From Arthrobacter sp. NicSoilC5 (GTDB lineage Bacteria > Actinomycetota > Actinomycetes > Actinomycetales > Micrococcaceae), in assembly GCF_019977395.1 (NCBI RefSeq), contig NZ_AP024660.1, positions 1,922,001 through 1,986,000 of the forward strand: a stretch of 64,000 nt of DNA. The letters run 5' to 3'. The notes under the pieces were generated by a model, which saw only the letters and a list, made by a program, of their open reading frames with translations, ran no database searches and had not been told where the DNA came from. The translations under genes and the position numbers were made by a program. Shown here one piece after another: positions 16,922 to 25,449 of this stretch (position 1 is the first letter of the stretch; every line of letters starts with the position of its first letter).

Positions 16922-17986
16922 ATGGAAGCACTGCCCCTGGCGGTACTGCTCCTGATTTTCGCCGGTGCCGCGGCGGTGATCTGGGTGGCCGGCATCCAAC
17001 TCTCGAAGCAGACGGATGTCCTTGATGACCGGCTCCGCCTTGGTTCGGCGCTGGGCGGGCTGATCCTGCTGGCCATCGCCACCAACCTGCCGGAGATCGC
17101 CATCACCGTCAGCGCTGCCCTGTCCAACAACATCGGCGTGGCGGTAGGGAACATTTTGGGTGGTATCGCCATCCAGACTGTGGTGCTGGTGATCCTGGAC
17201 GTGTTTGGCACCAGGGGCACCGATCCGCTCAGTTACAAGGCGGCGTCCCTGACCCTGGTCATCGAAGCCGTCACGGTCATCGCGGTGCTGGGCGTGGTGA
17301 TCGCCGGCAGCCAAATGCCGGGCTCGCTGGTGGCGTTGCACCTGACCCCCGCCGCGGTGCTGATCGCCGTGATCTGGATCCTGGGGCTGGTCCTGGTCCA
17401 GCGCTCCCAAAAGGGGCTGCCCTGGCACCAGCAGGGCGACGCCCCCGGCGGCCAGGACCAGCCCAAAGGACACTCCAAGAAGAAGGCCGCAGATAAGAAC
17501 CGGCACATCAGCACAGCTAAGTCAGCCTTGATCTTCACCATGGCGGCCCTAGCAACCCTGGGCGCCGGCGTCGTCCTTGAGCGCAGCGGTGACGCCATCG
17601 CCGGGCATATCGGCCTGTCCGGCGTCCTGTTCGGCGCCACTTTCCTGGCCCTGGCCACGTCCCTGCCCGAGATCTCCACCGGCCTGGCATCCGTGAAGCA
17701 GGGCGACTACAAGCTGGCCTTCAGCGACATCTTCGGCGGCAACGCGTTCCTCCCGGTCCTGTTCCTGGTGGCGGTCCTCATCACCGGCAAACCGGTCCTG
17801 CCCCAGGCCCAGGCGACGGACATCTACCTCACCGCCCTGGCGATCCTGCTGACCCTGGCCTACCTGCTGGGCCTGCTGTTCCGCCCGAAAAAGAAGCACC
17901 TGGGCATGGGCATGGACTCACTGGTGGTCCTGGTCCTGTACCTCGTGGGAGTCGCCGGACTGTTCGCCGTGGCCACCATGTCCTGA
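16922..17986 (+). CDS. Na+/Ca2+ exchanger-type (CaCA) cation antiporter
   Basis: 354 residues, ten to eleven helices, with the two alpha-repeats of the CaCA family. Repeat 1 is LAIATNLPEIAITVSAALSN followed by NILGGIAIQT, and repeat 2 is LALATSLPEISTGLASVKQG followed by FGGNAFLPVLF; both keep the Pro-Glu ion-binding pair. The halves are joined by a cytoplasmic Lys/Gln/Gly-rich loop. Start ATG 16922 follows AGGGAGGACGAGAC. The exchanged ion (Ca2+, Na+ or H+) is not determinable. It converges with the glutamine amidotransferase gene downstream. Confidence 0.9.
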   Translation: MEALPLAVLLLIFAGAAAVIWVAGIQLSKQTDVLDDRLRLGSALGGLILLAIATNLPEIAITVSAALSNNIGVAVGNILGGIAIQTVVLVILDVFGTRGTDPLSYKAASLTLVIEAVTVIAVLGVVIAGSQMPGSLVALHLTPAAVLIAVIWILGLVLVQRSQKGLPWHQQGDAPGGQDQPKGHSKKKAADKNRHISTAKSALIFTMAALATLGAGVVLERSGDAIAGHIGLSGVLFGATFLALATSLPEISTGLASVKQGDYKLAFSDIFGGNAFLPVLFLVAVLITGKPVLPQAQATDIYLTALAILLTLAYLLGLLFRPKKKHLGMGMDSLVVLVLYLVGVAGLFAVATMS

Positions 17987-18005
17987 CCGCCACCGACGCA
18001 CACCT

Positions 18006-18875
18006 TCAGGACGTTTGCGACGCCGCCGCGGACGGATCCAGGTCGGCGAGCGTGAGCGGGTGGGCAGGTTGGTCCGGGAACGGGAAGGTGCAGGTCACCG
18101 CCAGGTCCGGACCAACGTGCACCAGCTCCCCCGGCGCCAGGGGACGCCATCCGGGGTTGTGGTCCATGGGTTCGGTGGCAAAGAGGACGGACCGGGCAGC
18201 GGACAGTTCCGTGCTTCGCGAGTGGATCCGGTGGCTCCGCGCATCCAACGGTGCCACCGGGGCCGGCTCCGCGGACGGGTCGCGTTCCAGGATGAACAGC
18301 GGGTGGGTTGCCGGGTAGCGGAGCGCCCAGAGATCGGTGGCCGTGGTGACGATCAGGTTCAGGGCCAGGACAGGAAGCTCCGCGGCGATCCAGCCCACCG
18401 CACGTGCGATTCCTTCCGTCACGTCCCCGCCAGCGCGCCGGGTCTCAGCGGTGATCAGGGCGAAGAGCCGTTCGCTGTCGGTCTGTCCCTGCACCAGCTC
18501 CACCACGCCCAGCTCTACCAGCCGCGCGTCGAGCCGGTCCAGCCCGTGGAAGGCGCCGTTGTGGGCGAACAGCCGCCCGTCCTGCTCGAACGGGTGCGTG
18601 TTCACCAGGGTGTGCGCGCCCGTGCTGGCGTACCGGACGTGGGCCAGGAAGGTGGTGCTCACCAGCTGCCGGGCCTCCCGGGCAAAGGCGTGGTCCTCCC
18701 ATGCGGCGAGCGGCCGTTTGCTGACCCGCGCGCCGCCGTCGGCCTCAAACGTGCCGATCCCCGCGCCGTCGGGCTCCCTCCTGCTCTGCTGGGACAGGCT
18801 GTCCGGGGCGTCCAGCAGCCAGAAGGTGGCGCGGACCGGCCGGGACCCGGCGTGGAGGCCGAACAACCGGCACAT
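18006..18875 (-). CDS. class II glutamine amidotransferase (YafJ/EgtC-like)
   Basis: 289 residues. The chain begins MCRLFGLHAG, giving Cys2 as N-terminal nucleophile after Met removal, and continues with the class II marks LFAHNGAFHGLDRLDARL, LAHVRYASTG and the DSERLFALI region. Such enzymes release ammonia from glutamine or a gamma-glutamyl compound. Related EgtC acts in ergothioneine synthesis, but no egt genes are present here. The gene starts 16 bases after gadB on the same strand, so the two probably form an operon. The natural substrate is unknown. Confidence 0.85.
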   Translation of the reverse strand: MCRLFGLHAGSRPVRATFWLLDAPDSLSQQSRREPDGAGIGTFEADGGARVSKRPLAAWEDHAFAREARQLVSTTFLAHVRYASTGAHTLVNTHPFEQDGRLFAHNGAFHGLDRLDARLVELGVVELVQGQTDSERLFALITAETRRAGGDVTEGIARAVGWIAAELPVLALNLIVTTATDLWALRYPATHPLFILERDPSAEPAPVAPLDARSHRIHSRSTELSAARSVLFATEPMDHNPGWRPLAPGELVHVGPDLAVTCTFPFPDQPAHPLTLADLDPSAAASQTS

Positions 18876-18891
18876 GGCCGCTCCTCACAAG

Positions 18892-20292
18892 CTAGTGGTG
18901 GAATGCTTCCTTCTGCTGCTCCGTCGGCATGGGCCCCGTCAGCGCATCCAGGTAGGCCACTTCCTTCTGGAGGTCGGCCAGGAAGCTGGCGGCAAGGTCG
19001 CGGGTGAAGCCGTTGCGGACCACGATCCGCTGCACCGTGATGCTGCTGAGCCCGTCCGGCAGCGGGTAGGCCGGGACCAGCCAGCCGTTCATGCGCAGGC
19101 GCTCGGAGAGGTGGTGCAGGTTCCAGTTCTTGGTGTGGCCGTCGGTGAGCTGCCAGGCGAAGACCGGGATGTCGGACCCGTCACTCCAGAGGGTGAAGGC
19201 GTCCATGGCGCCGATCTCGTGGGACAGGTACCGGGCCACGTCACGGCAGCTGGCCTGCACGGACCGGTAGCCGGCAAAGCCCAGCCGGAGGAACAGGTAG
19301 TACTGCAGCAACACCTGGGCGCCGGGCCGGGAGAAGTTCAGGGCGAAGGTGGGCATGTCCCCGCCCAGGTAGCTGACGTGGAACACCAGGTCCCCGGGCA
19401 GTGCGTCAGCGTCCCGCCACACGATCCAGCCCAGGCCCGGGTACACCAGCCCGTACTTGTGGCCGGAGGTGTTGATGGAGGCAACCCTGGGGAGCCGGAA
19501 GTCCCACACCAGTTCCGGCTGCAGGAACGGCGCCACCATGGCCCCGGACGCGCCGTCCACATGAATGGGGATGTCCAGGCCGGTGCTCGCCTGGATGGCG
19601 TCCAGCGCGGCGGAAATCCGTTCCACGGGTTCGTAGGCGCCGGTATAGGTCACGCCCATGATCGCCACCACGCCGATGGTGTTCTCATCCACGTAGCGTT
19701 CCAGGTCATGGCCGTCCAGCGTGGGGTGGTCGGCGGACACGGGCACGTAGCGGGCTTCCACCTCGAAATAGTTGCAGAACTTCTCCCAGCACACCTGCAC
19801 GGCGGAGCTGAGGACGATGTTGGGTGAGTCGGTGGGCTGCTTGGCGGCACGACGGCGGTGTTGCCACCGGCGTTTGAGCGCCAGGCCACCGAGCATGCAC
19901 GCCTCAGACGAACCAACAGTTGAGGTGCCGACGGCGGCGGCCGGGTCCGGGGCGTTCCACAGGTCCGCGAGCATCCGCCAGCACCGGGTTTCGATCAGCG
20001 CCGTCTGGGGGTATTCGTCCTTGTCGATCATGTTCTTGTCGAACGTTTCCGCATAGAGCTGGGAGGCTTCCCGCTCCATCCAGGTGCCCACGAACGTGGC
20101 CAGGTTCAGGCGGGAGTTGCCGTCCAGCATCACCTCGTCGTGGACCACCTGGTAGGCGGTGCCGGGCAGGGATTCCCCGTCCGGGATGGTGAAGCGGGGG
20201 AAGATGGTGGACTCCCCCGGCCGGCCGAAAAGGGGGTTTAGCTCTACGCTCGCCGCGGGCTCATGCCGTGCGCTCCGGTGTGACCTGGCCAT
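18892..20292 (-). CDS. gadB: glutamate decarboxylase (PLP)
   Basis: 466 residues, the size of E. coli GadB. It converts glutamate to GABA with CO2 release, consuming a proton in the cytoplasm. The PLP lysine lies in SGHKYGLVYPGLGWIVWR near residue 275, with the substrate/phosphate region VGSSEACMLGGLA and HVDGASGAMVAPF before it. The C-terminus ends PTEQQKEAFHH; the final His pair is where E. coli GadB has His465, which seals the active site at neutral pH. No GABA antiporter is in the window. It is transcribed together with the glutamine amidotransferase, most likely as a pair. Confidence 0.95.
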   Translation of the reverse strand: MARSHRSARHEPAASVELNPLFGRPGESTIFPRFTIPDGESLPGTAYQVVHDEVMLDGNSRLNLATFVGTWMEREASQLYAETFDKNMIDKDEYPQTALIETRCWRMLADLWNAPDPAAAVGTSTVGSSEACMLGGLALKRRWQHRRRAAKQPTDSPNIVLSSAVQVCWEKFCNYFEVEARYVPVSADHPTLDGHDLERYVDENTIGVVAIMGVTYTGAYEPVERISAALDAIQASTGLDIPIHVDGASGAMVAPFLQPELVWDFRLPRVASINTSGHKYGLVYPGLGWIVWRDADALPGDLVFHVSYLGGDMPTFALNFSRPGAQVLLQYYLFLRLGFAGYRSVQASCRDVARYLSHEIGAMDAFTLWSDGSDIPVFAWQLTDGHTKNWNLHHLSERLRMNGWLVPAYPLPDGLSSITVQRIVVRNGFTRDLAASFLADLQKEVAYLDALTGPMPTEQQKEAFHH

Positions 20293-20526
20293 GTCCGCTT
20301 CCTTCGCCCGCCGTCGTGGCAGGCTTGCCCCTGCCGTTGCAGATCCGCTGTTCCCAGCACTCCGTATTATTCATGCACCCGGGGAGAACGGCAGCAGGCA
20401 CGGCGTTGCTATCAATCCCTGAATCCGCCGTTCGCAGCTTTAAGACTTTTGCTTGTTCTTACAACCGAAATGGGCTTGATAGCATCACTAAGCTCCAGTA
20501 TCACAATTTTCCGCGAAAGTAGACCC
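20293..20526. promoter_or_regulatory. divergent region between gadB and the acyltransferase
   Basis: 234 bases separate the gadB start from the acyltransferase ATG, so both promoters should lie here. No motif was recognised with confidence. Confidence 0.35.
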
Positions 20527-21687
20527 ATGCCGCGACTCCCGCAGTCCACGTCGGCCGTGCTGAACACAGCCCGGCCGAGGCTTCTCCTCCTCGACTGCCT
20601 GCGTCTCACGGCGGCCATGGGGGTGGTGCTCTACCACTACACAGCTTTCGCCGGCTCGGAGTTCTGGGGTGTTCCTGCCAAGGAGGTGTTTCCGCGCCTG
20701 TCTGGAATCACTGCTTACGGCGCGCTGGGGGTCCAGCTATTCTTCATCATCAGTGGATTCGTGATCCTCATGTCTGCTTACGGGCGGTCTGTAGGCCAAT
20801 TTGCCGCTTCCCGCATCTCGAGGCTCTTCCCGGCCTATTGGACTGCAGTAATCCTGGCGGCAGTCCTGCTTCTCGTCATCAGCCCCGGGAACCTGAATAC
20901 GGTGTCGTGGGCTGATGCCGCACTCAACCTCACCATGCTGCAGCAGGCCGTCAATGTCCCGTCCTTGGACGGGGTTTATTGGACCCTCTGGGTCGAGTTG
21001 CTGTTCTACGTGACCATTGCTCTCTTTCTCTGGCGCGGAATGACGGAGCGGAAACTGCTCGCATTCATTTTTCTCTGGCCACTCCTTGGGATGCTCTCCA
21101 TCCAAGCGGACGCCGAAATGGTTCAGGCACTCCTCATCCCCGTTTATTCACCGCTTTTTGCTGTCGGCATGGGTATCTACCTGATCCATGCTTATGGACA
21201 TAACCTGGTTCGTTGGCTGGCCGTCGCCGTCAACGTCCTGCTCTCCTGCCACCAGACATCGGTGGGTTTCCTCCCCGCCATGTCTCACAGCACAGGCCAG
21301 GACCTTTCGCTTGGGGTGATGTGGCTGGCGATCCTGGCCTTCGTCGCTGTTGTGGCCCTGATCACCACCACCCCGCTGCGCCACCGCGGTTGGAAATGGA
21401 TGAGCGTGGCCGGAGCGTTGACGTACCCCTTGTACCTGGTTCATGAGATGTGGGGCTGGTGGATCATCAGGACCGTGCATCACGCCCTCGGCCCTTGGCC
21501 TTCCGTTGCCCTCGCCGCGGCCTTCGCCGTCACGCTGGCGTGGCTGATCCACAGACTGATCGAGCGGCGCTTCGCATCACCGTTCAAGAAGGCCCTCAGC
21601 CGGGGACTCTCACCGGCACCTGTTCATCCCGATCGATCCCTGAGCGACGCAAACGCAACGCCGGTCATGAGCTCTTCCCTAAGCTGA
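20527..21687 (+). CDS. OafA-type membrane acyltransferase
   Basis: About 386 residues from ATG 20527 (TTG 20449 and ATG 20470 extend it; the extension is not family-like). Ten or so helices begin RLLLLDCLRLTAAMGVVLYHY, which holds the family's Arg-Leu and the conserved His of the first helix. FFIISGFVILMSAY is the second signature of the acyltransferase 3 family. Such proteins transfer acetyl or other acyl groups to envelope sugars. The last 40 residues are cytoplasmic and Ser/Pro-rich. A ribosome binding site is weak (GAAAGTAGACCC). The acceptor sugar is unknown. Confidence 0.8.
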   Translation: MPRLPQSTSAVLNTARPRLLLLDCLRLTAAMGVVLYHYTAFAGSEFWGVPAKEVFPRLSGITAYGALGVQLFFIISGFVILMSAYGRSVGQFAASRISRLFPAYWTAVILAAVLLLVISPGNLNTVSWADAALNLTMLQQAVNVPSLDGVYWTLWVELLFYVTIALFLWRGMTERKLLAFIFLWPLLGMLSIQADAEMVQALLIPVYSPLFAVGMGIYLIHAYGHNLVRWLAVAVNVLLSCHQTSVGFLPAMSHSTGQDLSLGVMWLAILAFVAVVALITTTPLRHRGWKWMSVAGALTYPLYLVHEMWGWWIIRTVHHALGPWPSVALAAAFAVTLAWLIHRLIERRFASPFKKALSRGLSPAPVHPDRSLSDANATPVMSSSLS

Positions 21688-22194
21688 AAGCCTGAACCAT
21701 CGCGCTGCGTTTCCCCTTGGCGGTTGACGCGAACTCCACGGAAGACACCTCCAGTACCCGCCCACCGCGACGGCCTGGACCCGCCAGACGTACGACGGCG
21801 GCCGGGGCTGGGGAACCGGCGGCAGCCCCTGTAAAGCGTGCGGTGTGGACCGCGGCCCGGTCGCCCGGAGTTCCGCCGCGGCTCATAACGACTGACCGGC
21901 CCGGCGGAAAGCAAAACGTGCCGCCGCCTCAACTTGGGGGGTTATGAGGCAGCGGCACTGCATCCAAGGTACTCCCGGACACATCCGATCAGCCGGGATC
22001 CGGCCGTCACGGCCGAAACCTTGACGAATTTTTTACGCCGCGGTTCCACGTCCGGCACTCCGCACCATTAGCGCGCTGGGACGGGCGGCAGCATGCACAG
22101 CGCCTGCACAGGGCCGCCCTAAACCAGTGACAGGCAAGGCCCCGATGCTTGGTGTATTCCCTCCAGCGGGAGGGCCAACATCTAAGGAGCCCCC
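21688..22194. other. non-coding region with an imperfect hairpin
   Basis: 507 bases without a convincing gene. GTGCCGCCGCCTCA (21918-21931) pairs with TGAGGCAGCGGCAC (21945-21958) with one mismatch, which may terminate transcription from either side. The last 150 bases should hold the promoter of the PepSY protein gene; its start follows TCTAAGGAGCCCCC. Confidence 0.45.
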
Positions 22195-22611
22195 ATGAAA
22201 AACAGCATGAAGTCAACGCTGGCCGGCCTGGCCCTGGCAGCAGCGATCGGCGGCGGCGCCCTGGCAACCACCGCGTTGCCGGCGAATGCCGCCAGCACCG
22301 ACTCAAGCCAGTCGGGCTCAACCCAGTCCACGGCCCAGGCGCAGCCGCGCGACGAGTCGAAGGGCGGCCACCAGGCCAACGGGATCACGGAAACGCTGCT
22401 GACCGGTGACACGGCAACGAAGGTTACCGACGCCGCGCTGGCCGCCAACCCCGGCGCCACGATCCAGCGGGTGGAAAACGATGCCGAAGGTACCGTGTAC
22501 GAGGCGCACATCATCACGGCGGACGGCACGCGCGCCACCGTCTACCTGGACGCCTCCTTCACCGTGACCTCCACGGAAACCGGCGGTCCTGGCGGTGGCA
22601 TGAAGGGCTGA
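22195..22611 (+). CDS. secreted PepSY-domain protein
   Basis: 138 residues. A Sec signal peptide ends near PANAAS; a Ser/Gln/Thr-rich linker follows. The C-terminal 75 residues are a PepSY domain, with a helix VTDAALAANPGA followed by strands VYEAHIITADGTR and TVYLDASFTVTST. PepSY modules are thought to inhibit or regulate extracellular peptidases. Expression is probably separate, since the ATG follows AAGGAGCCCCC and the next gene converges from the opposite strand, its stop touching this one. Confidence 0.85.
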   Translation: MKNSMKSTLAGLALAAAIGGGALATTALPANAASTDSSQSGSTQSTAQAQPRDESKGGHQANGITETLLTGDTATKVTDAALAANPGATIQRVENDAEGTVYEAHIITADGTRATVYLDASFTVTSTETGGPGGGMKG

Positions 22612-22962
22612 CTAAACGCGTGCGGAACGCCGGATGATGATGATCCGGACGGCAACTCCCGCGATAACCATGAAGACTCCCAGGGCCATGAGGGTCCAGA
22701 CCGGGACGGAATCGGCGTCGATGTTCTTGTAGCAGACGGCCGCCGCCCCAATACCGGCCTTCTGCAGGCCTATCAGTTCCGCCGCATGGCTCTCCCGCAG
22801 CAGCGGACTGCCACAGAGGGGGCCCGATGGCTGGAGTCCGATGACGAAGCCGAGGATGTACACGTCCAGTCCGGCAGCAACAATCCACATCCACATCCGC
22901 CGCCGCCACAGCCCTTGGTTCCCGGGGGCAGTGGGCTTCGCGGGAGAATCGTGCATTGCCAT
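22612..22962 (-). CDS. small membrane protein, function unknown
   Basis: 116 residues. A basic, Trp-rich N-terminus (GLWRRRMWMWI) leads into a first membrane helix; a Cys-containing outside loop of about 45 residues (GPLCGSP and AAAVCYKN, possibly a disulfide) is followed by a second helix and a basic tail IIIIRRSARV. No family recognised. It converges with the PepSY gene: its stop begins directly after the PepSY stop. Upstream are 157 bases shared with the divergent repeat protein. Confidence 0.65.
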   Translation of the reverse strand: MAMHDSPAKPTAPGNQGLWRRRMWMWIVAAGLDVYILGFVIGLQPSGPLCGSPLLRESHAAELIGLQKAGIGAAAVCYKNIDADSVPVWTLMALGVFMVIAGVAVRIIIIRRSARV

Positions 22963-23119
22963 GGTTCGAGCATAATCGGCCCTCCGAACGGGCGGGTAAG
23001 GACCGGGTGAAAGTCAGAGCCTGCATTCAGCTTTTCCCCAGCCTGCGCTCTTACAGTGAACGCGTGCCGGTCCATGCAGTCGGGCCTGGGCGCACGCGCA
23101 AATTGTGGAAGGACACACC

Positions 23120-23860
23120 GTGGTGAAGCCATCAATCCCGTCAATGAAGACCCGCATCGGAGTCGGAGCGGCAGCTCTCCTGGCCGCCGGCGCCATGGCC
23201 GCGGCGGGCGTGGGTGCCGCGTCCGCATCACCCAGCACAACGGCGCCGGTCTCGGCCGCATCCACGTCCTCTGCTGCCACCGGCGGGGCAAAGGCGGAAA
23301 AGGGCGCCGGAGGACTGCAGGCGTTCCTGAGCCTGAACGCGGACAGCCCGCAGGCTGCCGGGGACCGTGCGGCCAAGGCAGCCGCGGCCCTGGTCAACCA
23401 CCCGCAGCTGTTCGCCAAGCTGCCCGCGGCCCTGCAGGCGGACGTGACCACGCTGAAGGATGCCGCTCCGGCGGACCGGGTGAAGGACGCCTACAAGATC
23501 AAGACCACCGCCCTCTCCGGCGGGTACGGCGCCGAGATCCAGAAGCGTGCCGAGGCGCTCGAGAAGACCGCCACCGGCCTGGCCGGCCTGCGCCAGGAGC
23601 TGCGGACCGCGTTCAGCTCTGATAACCCCGGCGCTGGGCTGCAGCAGGTGGCGGACCAGCTCATCAGCCACCCGAAGGTGTTCGCCAAGCTCCCCGCGAA
23701 TCTTCAGGCGGACCTGACGGCCCTCAAGGACGCCGCCCCGGCAGACCTGGACGCCCAGGCGAACAAGATTAAGGACACCGCGCTGAACGGTGGCTACGGT
23801 GCAAAGGTGCAGAAGATGGCGGAAGCGCTGCAGAAGAAGGCTGCGACGCCCAAGACGTAG
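23120..23860 (+). CDS. secreted helical protein with two tandem repeats
   Basis: About 246 residues from GTG 23120, preceded by GGAAGGACACACC; GTG 23123 is nearly equivalent. A signal peptide ends near ASASPSTT. After a Ser/Ala-rich linker come two similar units of about 90 residues. Each contains a Leu/Ala-rich helix, a HP-x-x-FAKLP core, LKDAAPAD and a GGYGA turn, ending in a Lys-rich helix. It looks extracellular and helical, with no catalytic motif. Family unknown; a hydrophobic-surface or cell-wall-associated role is possible but unsupported. A strong hairpin follows. Confidence 0.8.
   Translation: MVKPSIPSMKTRIGVGAAALLAAGAMAAAGVGAASASPSTTAPVSAASTSSAATGGAKAEKGAGGLQAFLSLNADSPQAAGDRAAKAAAALVNHPQLFAKLPAALQADVTTLKDAAPADRVKDAYKIKTTALSGGYGAEIQKRAEALEKTATGLAGLRQELRTAFSSDNPGAGLQQVADQLISHPKVFAKLPANLQADLTALKDAAPADLDAQANKIKDTALNGGYGAKVQKMAEALQKKAATPKT
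23326..23857 (+). repeat. tandem coding repeat, period 270 bp
   Basis: Matching protein blocks recur 270 bases apart: NHPQLFAKLP near 23396 and SHPKVFAKLP near 23666, then TLKDAAPAD and ALKDAAPAD, then SGGYGAEIQK and NGGYGAKVQK. The two units are roughly 23326-23595 and 23596-23857 and have diverged at the protein level. Confidence 0.75.
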
Positions 23861-23885
23861 GGAGGCCGCGCCGGGAAAGTTCGAC

Positions 23886-23917
23886 GGCGGGTCCCCGGCT
23901 GAGGCCGGGGACCCGCC
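23886..23917 (+). terminator. hairpin after the repeat protein
   Basis: GGCGGGTCCCCGGC (23886-23899) pairs exactly with GCCGGGGACCCGCC (23904-23917) with a TGAG loop. There is no T run. It lies 25 bases after the stop and 20 bases before the next gene's first start codon. Confidence 0.6.
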
Positions 23918-23937
23918 CACGTCGTGGCATTACTGCG

Positions 23938-25056
23938 GTGCAGCAGGAATCGTCCAGTCGTAATTGCGCGGACGGGGATCGCGGCAGCACCATGCACGCC
24001 AACGAGGACCGGTTTGATGCCCTGATGCTCCGCCAGCGGTCCATGGTGGACCTCCGCGGCCTGACCACCTCCACCACCGTGCTGGGCCATTCCCTGGCGA
24101 TGCCGCTGATGGTGGCGCCCATGGGCATGCTCACCATCTTCCACCCGGGATCGGACCCGGCCGTGGCCAGGGCAGCGGTCCGGGCAGGCTCAATTTTCAT
24201 CCACAGCGCCTGGGCGGGCTGCTCGCTGGAGGAGGTGGCCAAGGTGGCGCCGGACAACCTGTGGGCACAGATCGCCTTCTGGAAGGACCCGGCGGAGACG
24301 GCCAGCTACATCAGCCGGGCACGGGCCGTGGGCGTGGAGACGCTGGTGGTGGCGGGCGACGTCGGGTCCTCCAGCAAGCGCGAACGGGACCTTCACCACG
24401 GGCTGTCCATGCCGCCGCACCCGCCGGTGGCGGACTACTTCAACGCGGCCACCCGCCCGGCCTGGCTGTGGCACTGGCTCACCGGCCGGAAGATGACGTA
24501 CGGGAACTACCAGATCAACGGCCGCCCGCTGCGCATGGATGAGATGAACAACTGGATGGCGTCCAACAAGAACCCGGGCGCCAACTGGGAGGACTTCGCC
24601 AGGCTCCGTTCCGAGTGGAAGGGGAACCTGGTGATCAAGGGCATCATGGACGCCGAGGACGCGGCCCGGGCCGTGGACGAGGGCGCGGACGGCATCTTCG
24701 TCTCCAACCACGGCGGGCGGCAGTTCGACTCCCAGCCCGCCACCATCGACGTCCTGCCCTCCATCGTTGACGCCGTGGGCGGCCGCGCGGAGATCTACCT
24801 CGATGGCGGCATCCGCCGCGGGCACGACATCGTCAAGGCAGTCGCCCTCGGCGCCAAGGCGGCCCTTGCCGGCCGGCCGTTCGCCTACGCGCTGGCCACC
24901 GGCGGGGAGCCGGCGGTGGACCGGGTGTTCGGGATCCTCCAGGAGGAGTTCAAGGGCGCCATGGGATTCGTGGGCAAGTCCTCGGTGGCGGACTTGGACA
25001 GCAGCATCTTCGCGGCGCAGGCCCAGCACGCGGCGGCCGAGGGCATGCTCGTGTAA
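23938..25056 (+). CDS. FMN-dependent alpha-hydroxy-acid oxidase/dehydrogenase, N-terminus apparently shortened
   Basis: At most 372 residues (GTG 23938), or 354 from ATG 23992. Family homology starts at GSTMHANEDRFDALMLRQRS and runs to the end: the FMN/substrate region PLMVAPMGMLTIFHP, the active-site Lys in LVIKGI, catalytic His in SNHGGRQFDSQP, and DGGIRRG. What is absent is the usual first 30-40 residues, including the Tyr-Ile/Leu-x-Gly-Gly-Ala segment that contributes a substrate-binding Tyr. The bases before 23992 encode nothing like it, and a terminator sits just upstream. The gene may be damaged or may use a shorter N-terminus. Lactate is a common substrate of the family. Confidence 0.75.
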   Translation: MQQESSSRNCADGDRGSTMHANEDRFDALMLRQRSMVDLRGLTTSTTVLGHSLAMPLMVAPMGMLTIFHPGSDPAVARAAVRAGSIFIHSAWAGCSLEEVAKVAPDNLWAQIAFWKDPAETASYISRARAVGVETLVVAGDVGSSSKRERDLHHGLSMPPHPPVADYFNAATRPAWLWHWLTGRKMTYGNYQINGRPLRMDEMNNWMASNKNPGANWEDFARLRSEWKGNLVIKGIMDAEDAARAVDEGADGIFVSNHGGRQFDSQPATIDVLPSIVDAVGGRAEIYLDGGIRRGHDIVKAVALGAKAALAGRPFAYALATGGEPAVDRVFGILQEEFKGAMGFVGKSSVADLDSSIFAAQAQHAAAEGMLV

Positions 25057-25083
25057 GGCATCCCCGGCCACCGATAGGCATAC

Positions 25084-25114
25084 GATGCCCGCCCGCTCCC
25101 GCGAGGCGGGCATC
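25084..25114 (+). terminator. intrinsic terminator after the FMN oxidase
   Basis: GATGCCCGCC (25084-25093) pairs with GGCGGGCATC (25105-25114) around an 11-base loop and is followed by TTGCATT. It lies 27 bases after the stop. Confidence 0.7.
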
Positions 25115-25164
25115 TTGCATTGCGGGTCAGGAGTGCGACGGCGGCGCGCACCGAGCGGGAAGCG

Positions 25165-25371
25165 CTAGTTGATGAGGTAAGAGTCCTCAGGCTCTGCGGG
25201 ACCGACGACCTTCTTCGCAAAAGGCAGGCTACTCACCACGGCCTTGACTCCAATCGCCGGGAGCAGCACTGCTGCGGCAGTCACCGACAGGGCGGTGAAA
25301 CCTACCATCTCCAGCGTCTTGCGCTTAGGTAGGCGGCGACGCTGGCGCCCACCGTCCATGAGTTCCATCAT
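25165..25371 (-). CDS. small single-pass membrane protein (up to 68 aa)
   Basis: Very basic N-terminus (GGRQRRRLPKRK), then one hydrophobic helix VGFTALSVTAAAVLLPAIGV and a short tail ending EDSYLIN. Start could be ATG 25371, 25368 or 25359. It lies 78 bases downstream of the MinD-like ATPase gene on the same strand and is the last of a group of small membrane proteins around it. No family recognised. Confidence 0.55.
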   Translation of the reverse strand: MMELMDGGRQRRRLPKRKTLEMVGFTALSVTAAAVLLPAIGVKAVVSSLPFAKKVVGPAEPEDSYLIN

Positions 25372-25449
25372 GATGACGAGCTTAGGGTTCCGCAGCGAGG
25401 ATTACCCCGGTACCGGATACCTGTCTTTGGACCGAAGCACTACTGGAGA

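Noticed and set aside
18337..19827. 496-codon plus-strand frame over gadB and the amidotransferase
   Set aside because: Both opposite-strand genes have full catalytic signatures; this frame is a shadow.
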